Under the pieces are notes generated by a model. The model made no database searches. It worked only from the letters and a program-made list of their open reading frames with translations, and was not told where the DNA came from. 42,420 nt of DNA from Candidatus Altimarinota bacterium (GTDB lineage: Bacteria > Patescibacteriota > Gracilibacteria > BD1-5 > UBA2023). Below, piece after piece: positions 30,530 to 41,826 of the stretch (its first letter is position 1; the number at the start of each line of letters is the position of its first letter). Made by a program: the position numbers and the translations under genes. Location of the stretch: positions 1 to 42,420 of the forward strand of contig JANQGT010000043.1 in NCBI GenBank assembly GCA_028277205.1. Direction: 5' to 3'.

Positions 30530-33500
30530 TTACAGCACATCTTCGGATTTCATGCCTCATATTTCGAGGACAAACTCTTGTCCGCTCCATACGAGATTAT
30601 CGACGATCCATTGCGCGGTATCTCACCAGTTTGGCTCATCATCTCACAGCTCCTGCCAGTAGTTTACAATTTCCGGCAGATGCTTTACAAGAAGCGCCGT
30701 ACCGACACCGAGAAATACCGTGGACGCATAGTTTTCTAAAAATCGGTATTCCGGACTCGTGTCGTCGGATGCTGGCTCGAGCCACTGTTCGACTCCGGTT
30801 ACCACACCTGCGACCGCTCCGGCACCAAGCGTACCCGTCCATCCGTATGCCCCGGTAAGGAAAGTGCGCTGCAGTGCCGCAAGCTTTCCGAGTCCCTCTT
30901 TATTGATGAGTGCGTTCGCAAGACCGCGATAGTACCCGATAGGCGTATTTTGCGAGATCCATCCCGGATTTTTATCGAGCCATGCGAGGATTGACTGTCG
31001 AGATGTTGTTCCAGTATGAGCGACGCTTCATGCTGCCCGTCGGGATCAGCGTATTGCGCTTTTCATGGAGTTCCAAAAGCCTCACGCACTCGCTCCCGCT
31101 GCCGCACCAGGAGCTGCCGCTGGAGCGCTCGCCACCCGCTGTGCTCACCGCTGGAATGCTGTACGCATCACCGCCGCATCATGCTCTGGCGCGTACGCGG
31201 CGAGATCGTCGCCGAGCTGAGCGAGTGTTCTATTTTGCACTCCGTTTACGATATTTCCATTTTCATCGACGAGATTGAAATTATTGCCATTTTTTTGCAC
31301 TTTCATATTCGTCCCGAGGATTTCAAATTCGTCTTGACTCGGATCATTTGCAAATCTTGCGAGCTGTCGACGCATCGTACGCGACCCGAGTCCGTACATA
31401 CCGGAGAGCTCGCGCGCTGCGGTATTCATATTTGCGACGAGTCGCTCCGCATCGGCTCTACTGGCGACGGTGATCCATGTGTCGTCGGCACTATCTCCGC
31501 GAAAACGGACTTGATAGTTATCATCCGCGACTTTTTTGATTTGTACTCGTTCGTGTGTTCGAGTTCTCCCTACATTTCCCGTGCCTTCGATTTTATTATC
31601 AAAATACGTCGTAACACGTTGTCGCAAAGCCGCTCTTGAGATGCTGGAAAGCGCTCGCTGATTCATGAGAGGCTTGACTGTCGAGAAGAGATCCGCCTGA
31701 GCAATGTCGTCACCAATATTCTCAATTCTTCCAGCTCGAGTCCAATGCCTTATCTTGTATATTCCGGGTTGGCTTTCCGGAGAGGTACGAGTAATGCGAA
31801 TTTTTCCTCCCTCCCTGTGCTGAAAATCTCGACTACCACTCTGTCGAACTCTCTCAAAGCCTCGAGAAAAAACCGCACTTTCCTCTGCGAATGTCGGCGT
31901 GCCCGGTTTTCTTCCGAAGGATGCTCGTACTCTTCAGCCTACACGACCGATGATGATGTCTCGATCTCTGGGGGCTCCTGTTTCTCGAGAGGCGCCCCTG
32001 CCACCGGCAGCACTCCAGCGCGATGCTGCTGCGAGTACGAATGCCATCGCGACCCCCGAGGCGATATTGAGAGCGAGCTCGTCCATCGGCATATCCGTAA
32101 AATCACCATACTTGATATGCGCATTGACCGCTGTCATCGTCACACCTCCACCGACTGCGATAGTCAGTGCTTCGGTGCTGCCGGCGAGTAATTTATTTCC
32201 GGTACGATGTGCGACAGCACGTCCTACTGCCTGCGATATGACAGGGAGCGCCGAGGCGAGGAGTCCCGATGCGACCAGCATCTCCCACTCCTGCGACTCC
32301 ATAAACCGATCCCAAGAAATCTCGGCGTCCTCATAGAGCATGCTCTCTGCGATCATCTGACCCGCGAGCATTCCCTCATAGCCTCCGATACCGCTCGCAG
32401 CACCGGCACCCAGCGTGCGTGCATAGCGTCCATAGCGAGCGATTCGACTTCCTGTGCTCACGAGTCCGATCGTTCGCCCTATTCCCATACCTACACGAGT
32501 AGCGAGTATTCATACACCCACTCCGCCTACCAATCCGAGCGGCAGCGTCAATGCAAACATGACCGCCTGCTCTTTGAGAAGATTTGCGTTTTCATCGGAA
32601 AAGTCCCAAAATCCGTATCCCTCCATGCCCGCATACAGTTGCAGTTCTTTTTCGTATTTTCCGCTGTATGTTTCCCCTTCTTTTCCGAGCGTATTTTCAT
32701 ACAGATCCGCAAACGCGTATTCGAATATCGAGCCTGTGATGACCTGTCGGATATGGACGTACCGCGCCTGTCGACGTCTGATGTCTTTGTATGCATCTTC
32801 GTTGAGCTTTGCTAATTCGTTCGCTTCACGTTCTTTATTATCCGCTTCCATTTGCTTTTTCCATTCTGCGGCATTTTCTTGCCACTTTTGGTCGAATGTT
32901 TCATCGAGTCCTGCTTCCGCCTGACGGAGTTTTCCGATGAAAGCATAGTACATATCATGCTCTTGCAAAAATTCCTTGAGTTTGGCGAGGGGCGTTCAGG
33001 CGCCTGCACTCTCGATTTTTGCTTTGAAATCATCGACACTTCACGCCTGAAGATACTGGATACCTATCTGCTCCATCATATTTCGTGTCATGCCAGTTAC
33101 TTCTTCGTATGTCAGGGAGCGCAGGTGCTCGCGCAGGTGATCCGGTGAAATTCAGCGAATGAGATCGTAGACAGCAAAACGCTCATCGACACCGGACTGA
33201 TCTCGTAGGATTTTTTCCAGGCTCTCCGGATCCCAAATCGTCGTCGTATTGTCGTCGTATATCGTATCGACTTCTTTTGCGAGTTTCAGGATTTTATCTC
33301 GGAGTTTTTGCTCGGCATCTCCAGCAGTTGAATCGTATCCCTGCAGGAGCGTGATAAATTTTTCGTGGATATCCGCATATGTATCGCTACGAGACAGAAA
33401 CGCCCCGAGCGCCAGCTCGAAAAGCTCGATTTCCTGGCGCAGATCCCCGATGACCTCGATGAATGTCGACGACAGCGAATCCATATCGACGATACGCTCC

Positions 33501-35545
33501 TCGCCGTCCTCTCCGACGATGCGATATACGCCATCCCGTACGTAGATATACGGACCCTCGTGAGGCGCCATGCGTTTACGCTCACGCTCTGTCCGCGCAG
33601 CATCATCGTATCATGCGACGGAGGGTGCTACGCCGGCTACGACTGTTCATCCGCTCGGACGGGGAAATTGTGTTTCTATCGTTATCGATTTTCCGATTAC
33701 TCCCTCTGCTACCGCCTTGAATGCTTTGAGTGTCTGTGGTCAGAGCTGCCCGTCTATGGTCAAATCTGAAGCAAACTTTGTGAGCTTGAGAATATTTTGA
33801 AAATCTTTTACTGATGCCTCTGAATAGTTCTCATCTTTTACTTTTTGAAATGCACTGACGACGGCACCCACGTTCACTGCTCGTCAGTCCTTGGCGATAC
33901 TTTTATCCTGATTGCTATAGCGTTGGAGCGCTGCAAAATAGGCTTCAAACCACTGAGCGTTTTCATCATAAAACTCTCTTGATTTCTCGGACATAGTCTT
34001 CTCTGCTTCTGCTCCTTCTCTTTCTCCGTCTTTTTCATCATCATCTTCTTCTTCTCCATCCCCTCCTCCATCCCCATCCGCTTCTCACTCAGACTCTGCA
34101 TCTTTACCTTCCTCGTCAAAAAATTTCTCGAGCTTCTCTGCGATAGTCTCCATTTTTTCTAGGAGCTGATCGAGGATTTTCGTGAGCGCTTGCTTGAATT
34201 TTTCCTTATCATACTCTTCACCGTCAAATTCTGTATACAGTTTCGTTACTTCGGCTTCATCGATAAATCTTTCATCGATCTGCCCCGACTGATTTACGAG
34301 GCGTACCAGCTCCATGAGCGTCTCGATATTTCGAAAGTGATCGGGATAGGAGACCCTATTTTCAAACACTCCGGCGAAGCGACTCCATGTCCTCTCATCG
34401 AGTCTTGTCTCCGCTGGTACACTTGGGGTGCTCGCTCGCTTCATCTGAGCACAGGCAATATCAAATCGGTATCCGCTGTCTCCCTCCTCGAAGAAATCCC
34501 ACATGATCTCGCGCGTGGCTCGCTCTGCATCTGTCAGCTGCGAGCGATTTAGCTCGGCAAAGAGTCGCTGTCGCTCCTGCGTACTGCGATCTTTCGTGAG
34601 AAAATTTTTATCCTTTCACACTTCTTCCTCGATTTTTTCGAGGATGATATCGATGCGCAGATTGTCCTCGCGTCAGTCTCACGGCTCGCCGCGTACGACG
34701 TATTTTTCGGTAAAGTCGCCAACGAGATCGATACACTCGATGATCTCCGCCTGACTCCACTCGCTTTGCTTTTCTATCACAAATTCCTTTATCGCCGTCC
34801 GGATCTCCCGCTGTGCTGCCGCCCTATCTGCCTCGTGCCAACTATGGACAATGGGGTCGATAGTGTCGATTTGTCTCTCTATAGCACTCCTGATCGTCTC
34901 GGTGTCTCATTCACGCATCTCGGACGACTCTGCAGGTGCTCCACTGGTTTTCGCATTCAGTCGGATCTCATCGTAGATCATGGCGATATCGCTCGCGTCA
35001 ATATCCCGAGGATCGCCATTGGAGAGGAGATCAAGCTCTCCGCTCGGAGAGCATATCGCATCCGATCACCATCCACGCCGATAGACGTACACATCGACAT
35101 CATGCTCTTTTGCGAATTCCTGGGCTGCTTTATTGCGTGCATCATTGCCTCCGCCGAGGACCATATAGTGCGGCTCTGCAGTGTCTTTCAGTATCACCTC
35201 GTAGACTTTCGGCGTGTCCGCATCATGAAATCGCTCGAAACGTTTTTCGGTTTCTTCATGGAGTTTTTCGCGTGTACCCGCACGCACCGTCTCGGCGATG
35301 ACGGCAAATCGCTCATCGAGATTTTCGATCTCGACATCGATGCGCGCCAGATACTCTTCTACTTTTCGTACGAGTGTTTGCTGCTGAGTCTCATCGAGAT
35401 TCGGCAGCTCTTCACGCAAAAATTTCTTTGCCTCTGTGCGAATTTTTGTTTCTTTTTCGCTTTCCGGCACTTTTCATTCGATAGCAACATCGACAATGTC
35501 GATGCGCCTCTCAAAGTCTCGGACCTTGATTTCCTTCTCTGCCAT
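30530..35545 (-). CDS. Giant membrane protein with peptidoglycan-binding-like segment
   Basis: A 1,671-residue frame from ATG at 35545 to TAA at 30530-30532, rejoined over about 23 UGA-Gly codons; standard-code pieces are at most 184 residues. The first 480 residues are hydrophilic and helical. An extremely acidic Gly/Asp/Glu linker lies at about 486-515. Near 560-615 a segment ending ASDLTIDGQL-G-PQTLKAF recalls the end of peptidoglycan-binding domain 1 (PF01471-like, inferred). Coiled-coil-like sequence follows, then hydrophobic helices at about 996-1022, 1083-1110, 1126-1146, 1156-1174, 1562-1582 and 1604-1619. No signal peptide. It probably forms a large envelope-spanning assembly with its downstream neighbour; that is inference. 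Confidence 0.75.
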
Positions 35546-35575
35546 AGGTGTGTATGGATATGAATACTTTTCTCT

Positions 35576-35604
35576 ACTCTATCACACTCTCTGCCTACAC
35601 GCAA
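35576..35604 (-). promoter_or_regulatory. Possible promoter of the giant-gene operon
   Basis: On the minus strand TTGCGT (35604-35599), 17-base spacer, TAGAGT (35581-35576), 31 bases before the ATG at 35545. Its -35 abuts the T-run of the L33 terminator. Confidence 0.4.
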
Positions 35605-35608
35605 AAAA

Positions 35609-35629
35609 ATCCCTCCACACGGGAGGGAT
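35609..35629 (-). terminator. Rho-independent terminator of rpmG
   Basis: Perfect 8-bp stem (ATCCCTCC and complement), 5-base loop, followed on the minus strand by seven T. It lies 18 bases past the L33 stop. Confidence 0.8.
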
Positions 35630-35647
35630 GAGACTGCATGTGAAAAT

Positions 35648-35830
35648 CTAGTTTGATTTTTTGATTTCCTTTGCCGTGAAAGTAACGTGCTTGCGGGCTT
35701 TTTTGTCGTATTTTCTGCGGGTGAGTTTTTCGCCCGTTTCGAGATTTCATTTATTGACCCGTGTCACATACCCCATGATTTTCGTCTCCGCGGAGTACAT
35801 TGCCATTTTTGTGGATTTCCCTTTTGCCAT
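35648..35830 (-). CDS. rpmG: 50S ribosomal protein L33
   Basis: A 60-residue basic protein of the large subunit. KIMGYVTRVNK-G-NLETGEK and LTRRKYDKKARKHVTFTAKE follow the L33 pattern. It carries no CxxC pairs, so it is the zinc-free form. UGA at 35747-35749 splits it into 27- and 32-residue pieces in the standard code, which is why an ordinary gene caller would miss it. ATG at 35830, TAG end, followed by a terminator. Confidence 0.88.
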
Positions 35831-35859
35831 AAAAAATCATAAGAGATGAAAGCGAAAAA

Positions 35860-35888
35860 ATTATAGACACGGACGATAAAAACGCAAA
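35860..35888 (-). promoter_or_regulatory. Promoter of rpmG
   Basis: On the minus strand TTTGCG (35888-35883), 17-base spacer, TATAAT (35865-35860), 29 bases before the ATG. Confidence 0.5.
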
Positions 35889-35943
35889 TCTTTCTTTGAA
35901 AAACCGGGTTTGTCGATACACTTTCTCGCGAATACTATCAGCT

Positions 35944-37287
35944 ATGTTTGTCGACGAAACAACTCTCGAATGCCGGGCAGGACGCGGTGGAGACGGCACA
36001 GTGTCCTGGCGCCGGGAAAAATACATCCCCCGCGGCGGACCGTGGGGCGGAGACGGCGGACGGGGCGGCGATATCGTGCTCGTCGCCGTCGATGACGTGC
36101 ACACACTCTCAGACTTTCGACATAAAAAAATCATACAGGCGCAAAACGGAGAACGCGGCGGGACAAATCGAAAACACGGACGCGACGGAGCGGCACTCAT
36201 CCTGAAGGTGCCGACGGGCACGATCGTACGCGACTGAGAGACGGATGAGATGCTCGCCGATCTGAATGCCAAGAATATGCAATTCACACTCTGTCGCGGT
36301 GGACGGGGCGGATATGGAAATGCGCATTTCGTCTCCTCTACGCGACAGGCACCGAAATTTGCGGAGCTCGGTGACGAGGGCGACGTGAAGCACATAATCC
36401 TAGAGCTCAGACTCGTCGCCGATATCGCCATCGTCGGATTTCCAAATGCCGGTAAATCCACGCTCATCGCCACAGTCACGAATGTCCGACCAAAAATCGC
36501 GGACTACCCCTTTACGACGCTCGTGCCAAATCTCGGCGTCATGGAATGGAAAGGCGAGAGTCTCGTCCTCGAAGACGTGCCGGGTCTCATCGAGGGGGCG
36601 AGTGCGGGACGGGGTCTCGGTATCGATTTTCTCAAGCATATCGAGCGAGCGCGGATGATCCTCCACATCGTGGACGCGAGTACGAAAGACATCGTGAAAC
36701 AGTACCGGACACTGCGAAGAGAGCTCGAGCAATTTAGCGAATATCTGGCGAAAAAACCGGAAATCATCGCTATCTCGAAAACGGATACGATCGAGGCATC
36801 CGACCTGCAAACAAAGCGCAAATCACTCGAATCGGAAGCGCGTATGCCAGTACTCGCCTTCTCTTCATTTGATCGTGTGAGTGTCGATCGGCTCCAGGAT
36901 GCATTGATAGAGGCTTTCGCGCAGGCGAAGCCCGCCGAAAAATCGAGACTCGAAATCTCCTCGGACACTCATCGTGTCTATGATCTCAAACAAATCGAGA
37001 CCATATCCGTACACGCCCGCCCAAAAATTACCCGACAGGATGAGACCACCCTCGTGCTGTCGCATCCGCGTATCGAGCAGATAGTCCGCATGACGGACAC
37101 GCGAAATCCGGACGCCCTCTCCCGCGTCTACGACGTACTGGAAAAACATCGCATCCCGGAGCGAATCCTGCGAGAACTCTGAGTAGAGTGAGAAGAAATA
37201 TTTGAAGCTATGGAGGACATAAAACTCATAATTGCCGAAAAGCAATTGCCGATCCGACCGCTCCTCCTGCGTGCCCGTCTGCGATAA
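35944..37287 (+). CDS. obg: GTPase Obg, ribosome assembly
   Basis: A 447-residue Obg GTPase acting in 50S maturation and stress signalling. The Gly-rich Obg fold (RAGRGGDG, PRGGPWGGDGGRGGD, GGRGGYGNAHF) is complete only with UGA-Gly at 36235-36237 (TIVRD-G-ETDEMLADL). The G domain has GFPNAGKST, DYPFTTLVPN, DVPGLIEGAS, and SKTD instead of NKxD. The OCT domain reads LSRVYDVLEKHRIPERILREL-G-VE-G-E across UGAs at 37180 and 37189 and the frame ends at TAA 37285-37287. The C-terminal 30 residues after OCT are unusual. Coding-like sequence continues in frame past this TAA. Confidence 0.93.
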
Positions 37288-37463
37288 AAGATTGCTTTCG
37301 AGAGAGAATTGCCATGCTCGTACATTCCTCTGAATCCTCCGATCAACGATGAGATTGAATTACCTGAGGGCACATCCTGTTTTCAGGTCGTTCGACGAGT
37401 CTTTGTCAGATCTCGGCGGTGATCTGCTACTGATGTGTGTGCTGACGCATGAGCGTATGTGTT
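37288..37463 (+). other. Open, protein-like frame after the obg stop
   Basis: Directly after the obg TAA the same frame continues KIAFERELPCSYIPLNPP, NDEIELPEGTSCFQVVRRVF with no stop across the gap to the convergent exonuclease, TGA being Gly. It lacks a start after the TAA. It may be the lost end of a longer Obg or of a small separate gene beginning at the ATG at 37210. Nothing else was found in this gap. Confidence 0.3.
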
Positions 37464-39221
37464 TTATTTTCAGCGCTCGTTTGCGATGATTTTCAGGAGG
37501 ACGTCGCGCGTCGCCAGTACGTCCCCGAGCGCCGTATGCGCCGGATGATCGTCGCCGACGGCGAGCGTATCCTTCAGACCGCCGGGCGCAGAGAGGCTGG
37601 TGATAGGATACGGCATCGGCTCTCCCACCAGGCTCGCGCGCAGATTCGCATAGTTTACGAGGGACTTCGTATCGATAAAATTATTTCAAAGAAGATTTCC
37701 ATCATAGAAAATCTCGGGCTCCACCCGAGAAAATACACCGCAAAGAAATGCATAGTCAAACGGAAAAAATTGTCCGATCACGACAGGTTTTTGCCTAAAA
37801 TGTCGCAGAAAGAAATCGCAAAACGCCCGGGTAAACTCCGCATAGGATACCCCCTGGCACATACGATCGCGAGTAAAGCCGTTTATCTGGAGGGATTCCT
37901 CATTGATATCGGCGTCATCGGGCGGACACACGTCCATCTGAAATGTATCGAGAATATCGAGCCGATCGTCCAGTACGGCGCACGCGCACTCTACGAGTCC
38001 ATTTCGATACGGATCAAATCCCGTCGTCTCCGTATCGATGATGAGATAGACGCCGCGTTTTTCATCGTGTGAGTCATATCATCAGTCCTGCGAGACCGGT
38101 CAGTGTGCAGACGACGAATGTATCAGTGCAAACATTCGTTGCTTTAGCGTATCGATGCCCGCCCCCGTCTCGGCGCTGATCGGGATGGGATCGAGGTGAG
38201 CATAGAGCTTGAGGAGGTGTTTTTGGATATCCGCATGGATCGTATCCCATTTATTGAATACTATCAGGCGCGACTGCGAGGCTCCGAGGGATGCGAGCGT
38301 TTCGTTCACGACGTGCAGATGCTCGTCGAGCTGTGGACTGCCGGCATCCACGACATGCAGGAGGACATCACTCTCGACGCTATCCTCGAGCGTCGCGGTA
38401 AATGCGCTCACGAGATCATTTGGCAGATCCCGGATGAATCCGATGGTGTCCGAGACGAGCACTTCCAGACCCTTTCGGGTATCAGCATTTCACGCGAGAT
38501 ATGCCGTCCCCGTGCTCGTCTCCAGCGTCGCGAAGAGCTTGTTTTCCGAAAGTACGCCTTTTCCGGTCAGTGTATTCATGAGTGTGGATTTGCCGGCACT
38601 GGTATATCCCACGATTCCGAATGTCGGATACCCCTTTCGTTTGCGATTTTGTCGGTGCAGCGAGCGAGTTCGTTCGTATTTTTTCAGGCGTTTTCGTACG
38701 TCTTCTTCGCGCTCCCGGAGATGTCGGCGCATGATCTCGGTATTCGTCTCTCCCTTTCCGCGTGCGAGTTTCGAGCCGCCACCCTGACGCGAGAGCTCGA
38801 TCCCCATGCCGAAAATCCTCGGACCCATATGGCGGATACTCGCAAGCTCTATTTGTAGTTTTGCCTCGGGCGTCTTTGCGTGCGCTGTAAAGATCTTTAG
38901 GATGAGATCGACGCGATCCCATATCTCTATGGACAGTTTTCGCTTTTCGATGATCTCACCGATATAAAACGTCTGTGCGGGCTTGAGGACATTTCCCAAA
39001 ATAATAACGTCCGCGCGGTGCGTCTCCGCCGAATCCAAAATTTCCTCGAGCTTTCCCGAGCCGACGTAGGTACGATAGTCGACCGTCGCGCGCCGCTGGA
39101 TATGCTCCACGACGACGATCCCGCCATAGGTCGAGACGAGACTCTGCAGCTCCTGCGAGCGCTCGAAAAGCTCGGCGTCCGACGCGTCTTTCGGGGCGAC
39201 ATTGACGAGGATGGCACGCAT
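37464..39221 (-). CDS. hflX: HflX GTPase fused to a DEDDh 3'-5' exonuclease
   Basis: One frame of 585 residues. Residues 1-370 are HflX, a ribosome-splitting/rescue GTPase: N-terminal AILVNVAPKDASDAEL, RQGGGSKLARGKGE, G1 GYTSAGKST, DTIGFIRDLP, FNKWD. UGA-Gly at 38490 lies in the G domain. HflX sequence ends near IHSSSAH, then G-PVSQD-G-G-YDSHDEKR leads without a stop or any ATG, GTG or TTG into YLIIDTETTGFDPYRNG, a DnaQ-like exonuclease with the later catalytic HPAHTALGD. Further UGA-Gly codons at 37683 and 37470; the end is TAA at 37464-37466. Either a genuine fusion or two genes with an unconventional internal start. Confidence 0.8.
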
Positions 39222-39313
39222 AGACTGCTGATAAAAGGAGCGATTGTATCCGCAAGTCGCAAAAAAGTCAAAACTCTCCCCCGCATTCAGACGAGAAATC
39301 CGGAAAATGGACA

Positions 39314-40828
39314 CTACCCCAGCACGTATTTTCGCATGCGTCCGGATACGAGCGGCGAGAGCGCGAGGGCAAATAGTGCCAAAAGCATCACTCATCCGAC
39401 GACGAGCGAGAAAAACGGCGAGAGCGCGAGGGCATCCAGTACATGCCGGACGACAAATACACTCCCCACAGTCCACCCGAGAAACACGAGCATGCAGCCG
39501 TACGGGATGGAAATCCGTGCCGTACGGGAGACGAGCCAGAGTCCTCCGACAGCGAGCAGTACCTGCGAGACGACGGTCATTCCGGCGCTTCAGAGAAAGG
39601 AGAATACAGGAATCAAAAAGAAATTTCCCACGATATTGACGAGGGCGAGCAAAAAATTGAGCGCGAGCAGGCGAGACTGGACGCCGTGCGCCACGAGTCC
39701 AAATGTCGCAAGCTGACCCAAAAACGCGACGATAAATACCCCCCCCGCAATATGAAATGCGTCAAGCGATGTAAAGGTATACAGCGTGTCGTCGATATAG
39801 GCGGTATTTGACAGGACGATGAGGATCTCCCGACCAAATGCGAATACGCACGCCGACAAAAACAGTGCACCGAATACCAGTACGAGCGACGCCCGGCGAA
39901 ACGTCCGGGCAAATCCCGGCGCATCATCTCCCTCGACATGGCGGGTCAGCACCGGTAAAAGCGAATTGAGAAACAATGTGGAAACCATCATGCCCACCTC
40001 CACGATTTTCATCGGTACGCTATACAGCGCCACGCTCACATCCGCGATCGCGCGCGGCTCCAGGATGGAGAGCATGATGATATCCACCTTGAAATACACG
40101 ACTCCGAGAAAGAGTGCGAGTCCGTATGGTGCTGCGCGTCTGAGCAGATCCACGATATACCGACTATCGAGTCCGATACGGATGCGGTATCGCGGGAGCG
40201 TGTACAGTGCCGTGAGTGTCGTCATGATCACATTGCCGAGGAGTCCCGCCCCCATGATCGCGAGAAATACCCAAAGTCGCCACTCGGGATGCGCATCGAG
40301 CGTGGCTGCCGGTACGAGGACAAAGACGATGAGGAGGATCGAGAGAAGATTCGCGATCTTTCCGATGCTCGTGGATACGAGCGAAAACTCCGACCGCTGA
40401 TACGCCTGCAAGAGCGAGAGCAGCGAGCTGTTTATGATACCGAAAAACGTAAACACCCCGGCAAATGCCACCGCCGCAAGCGCGAGCGTCGAGTCATATC
40501 CCGGCAAAAATGCGGCGATCCCGAGCGCCAAAAACACCGCGACGATGCCAAATATCGCACGTATCGCAAAGATATTTCCAAAGATTTTCTCGGCTTTTTC
40601 CGGGTCGTCCCGGCATGCGGAGATCTCTCGGATCGCCATCGTATACAGTCCCGTATCCGCGATCACTGCAAATATGGAGAGGTAGTTGTACACCTTTCCG
40701 TACAGTCCGTACTCCTCGATGGTGAGGTAGTTTGTCAGGATTTTCAAAAGCAGGATGCTCGTCGCGACCGTGATGAGCTTGCCGGCGATTTGCGCCGAGG
40801 CATTTGAAAACACTCGGAAATCCGCCAT
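39314..40828 (-). CDS. Polysaccharide flippase (Wzx/MATE-like)
   Basis: A 504-residue multi-pass membrane protein of the MOP exporter superfamily, expected to move lipid-linked sugars across the membrane. It starts MADFRVFSNASAQIAGKLIT and has about 12-14 hydrophobic helices, the usual N-terminal repeat (TNYLTIEEYGLYGKVYNYLS) and the VYFKVDIIMLS segment. UGA-Gly at 39590 and 39392 add the last two to three helices. The stop is TAG at 39314. The start lies 1 base after the stop of the upstream anchored protein gene, so they share a transcript. It pairs naturally with surface glycan synthesis such as the glycosyltransferase at 5 kb. Confidence 0.87.
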
Positions 40829-40829
40829 G

Positions 40830-41801
40830 CTACTCGATGTTTTTGAGATGCAGGATATCCCCGTCCGCCCCGACGACGAAGACCTCTCATCGCACGAACT
40901 CTATCCGATCGATTCCCCGATCCTCGTAGATGGCACGCGCATCGGTACCCGACACATCCGCCAAAAAAAGTGTATCACCTCATAACGCGGGTGCTCCCAC
41001 GCGCGCCGTGCGTACCGGGTCGTCCGTGCGCACGAGTCCTACGACCCGGTCTCGACTGATAAATACCCAGTCCGAAAATACGGGATGCTCCGAGAGTCTC
41101 AGCGTCCCGGTATCGTAGAAAAACGAAAGCCGGTCTGCTGCGATGATATGCCGGTTTTTCAGAGGAGTGCGTTTTATACTGCGGATACTGGTATCCCATC
41201 ACGCGATCGCATGTACCCGGTCATACTCGGCATCGTAGAAAAAATACCGGTCGTTTTCTCTCCACGAGACAAATCCGTCCGGATGCGCGCGGATACTCTC
41301 GATTTCTCGCGAAGCGGGGAGACTGTAGAGCGTTTCTCTCGAGAGTGTACTGATGGTAAAGGGATTTTGTGTGATGGAAAAACCGCCCGTCGAAAGTAGT
41401 CGTACCGGGGTGATATCGGCGTTTTCCGGGTTTTCGATGAGTGTCTCTCATGAGATTTCGACTGTCTCCGCCTCTACGCGCCGCGACAGTTTTACATGCT
41501 CGCTCATCGTCTCTCATCGCAACAGCGAGACCGGTATCCGCCTCGACACAAACCGGTTTGCCCGGATCGAGACCGTATAGTCGAGCGCGGGAATCTGCGA
41601 AAAAACACACGGATTTTTCGGGTCGCAGACGCGCTCGTAGAGCGTCGCGGAGTCGCGCTCCAGCCCGACAGTCGCCTCCGCATTGACGGTGATTTCGAGG
41701 GTGCCGACATTTTGAAAAAAAAGCCAGTGAAAAAAACCTCCTCCCCCGCCGAGCACGACGACCAGGATGAAAATCGCAAGCAGACGATTTGAGAGGCGCA
41801 T
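40830..41801 (-). CDS. Membrane-anchored extracytoplasmic protein with PEGA-like domain
   Basis: A 323-residue protein with an uncleaved-looking N-terminal helix (LLAIFILVVVLGGGGGFFHW), then a PEGA-like segment (GTLEITVNAEATVGLERDSA through TVSIRANRFVSRRIPVSL), with two cysteines in CDPKNPC. A C-terminal beta-propeller-like part follows, repeating short W/F-rich strands (GFVSWRENDRYFFYDAEYD, DRLSFFYDTGTLRL, DTLFLADVSGT). UGA-Gly at 41514, 41448, 41199 and 40887. The stop TAG is one base before the flippase start. I infer an envelope surface protein; the family is known by domain type only. Confidence 0.75.
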
Positions 41802-41826
41802 TGTATTTTCGGGCGATCAGGGTAGA

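Noticed and set aside
27404-35545. The giant genes as phage tail tape-measure or structural genes
   Set aside because: No terminase, portal, capsid or tail genes flank them; the neighbours are a nucleotidyltransferase and L33. Size and helices alone are not enough.
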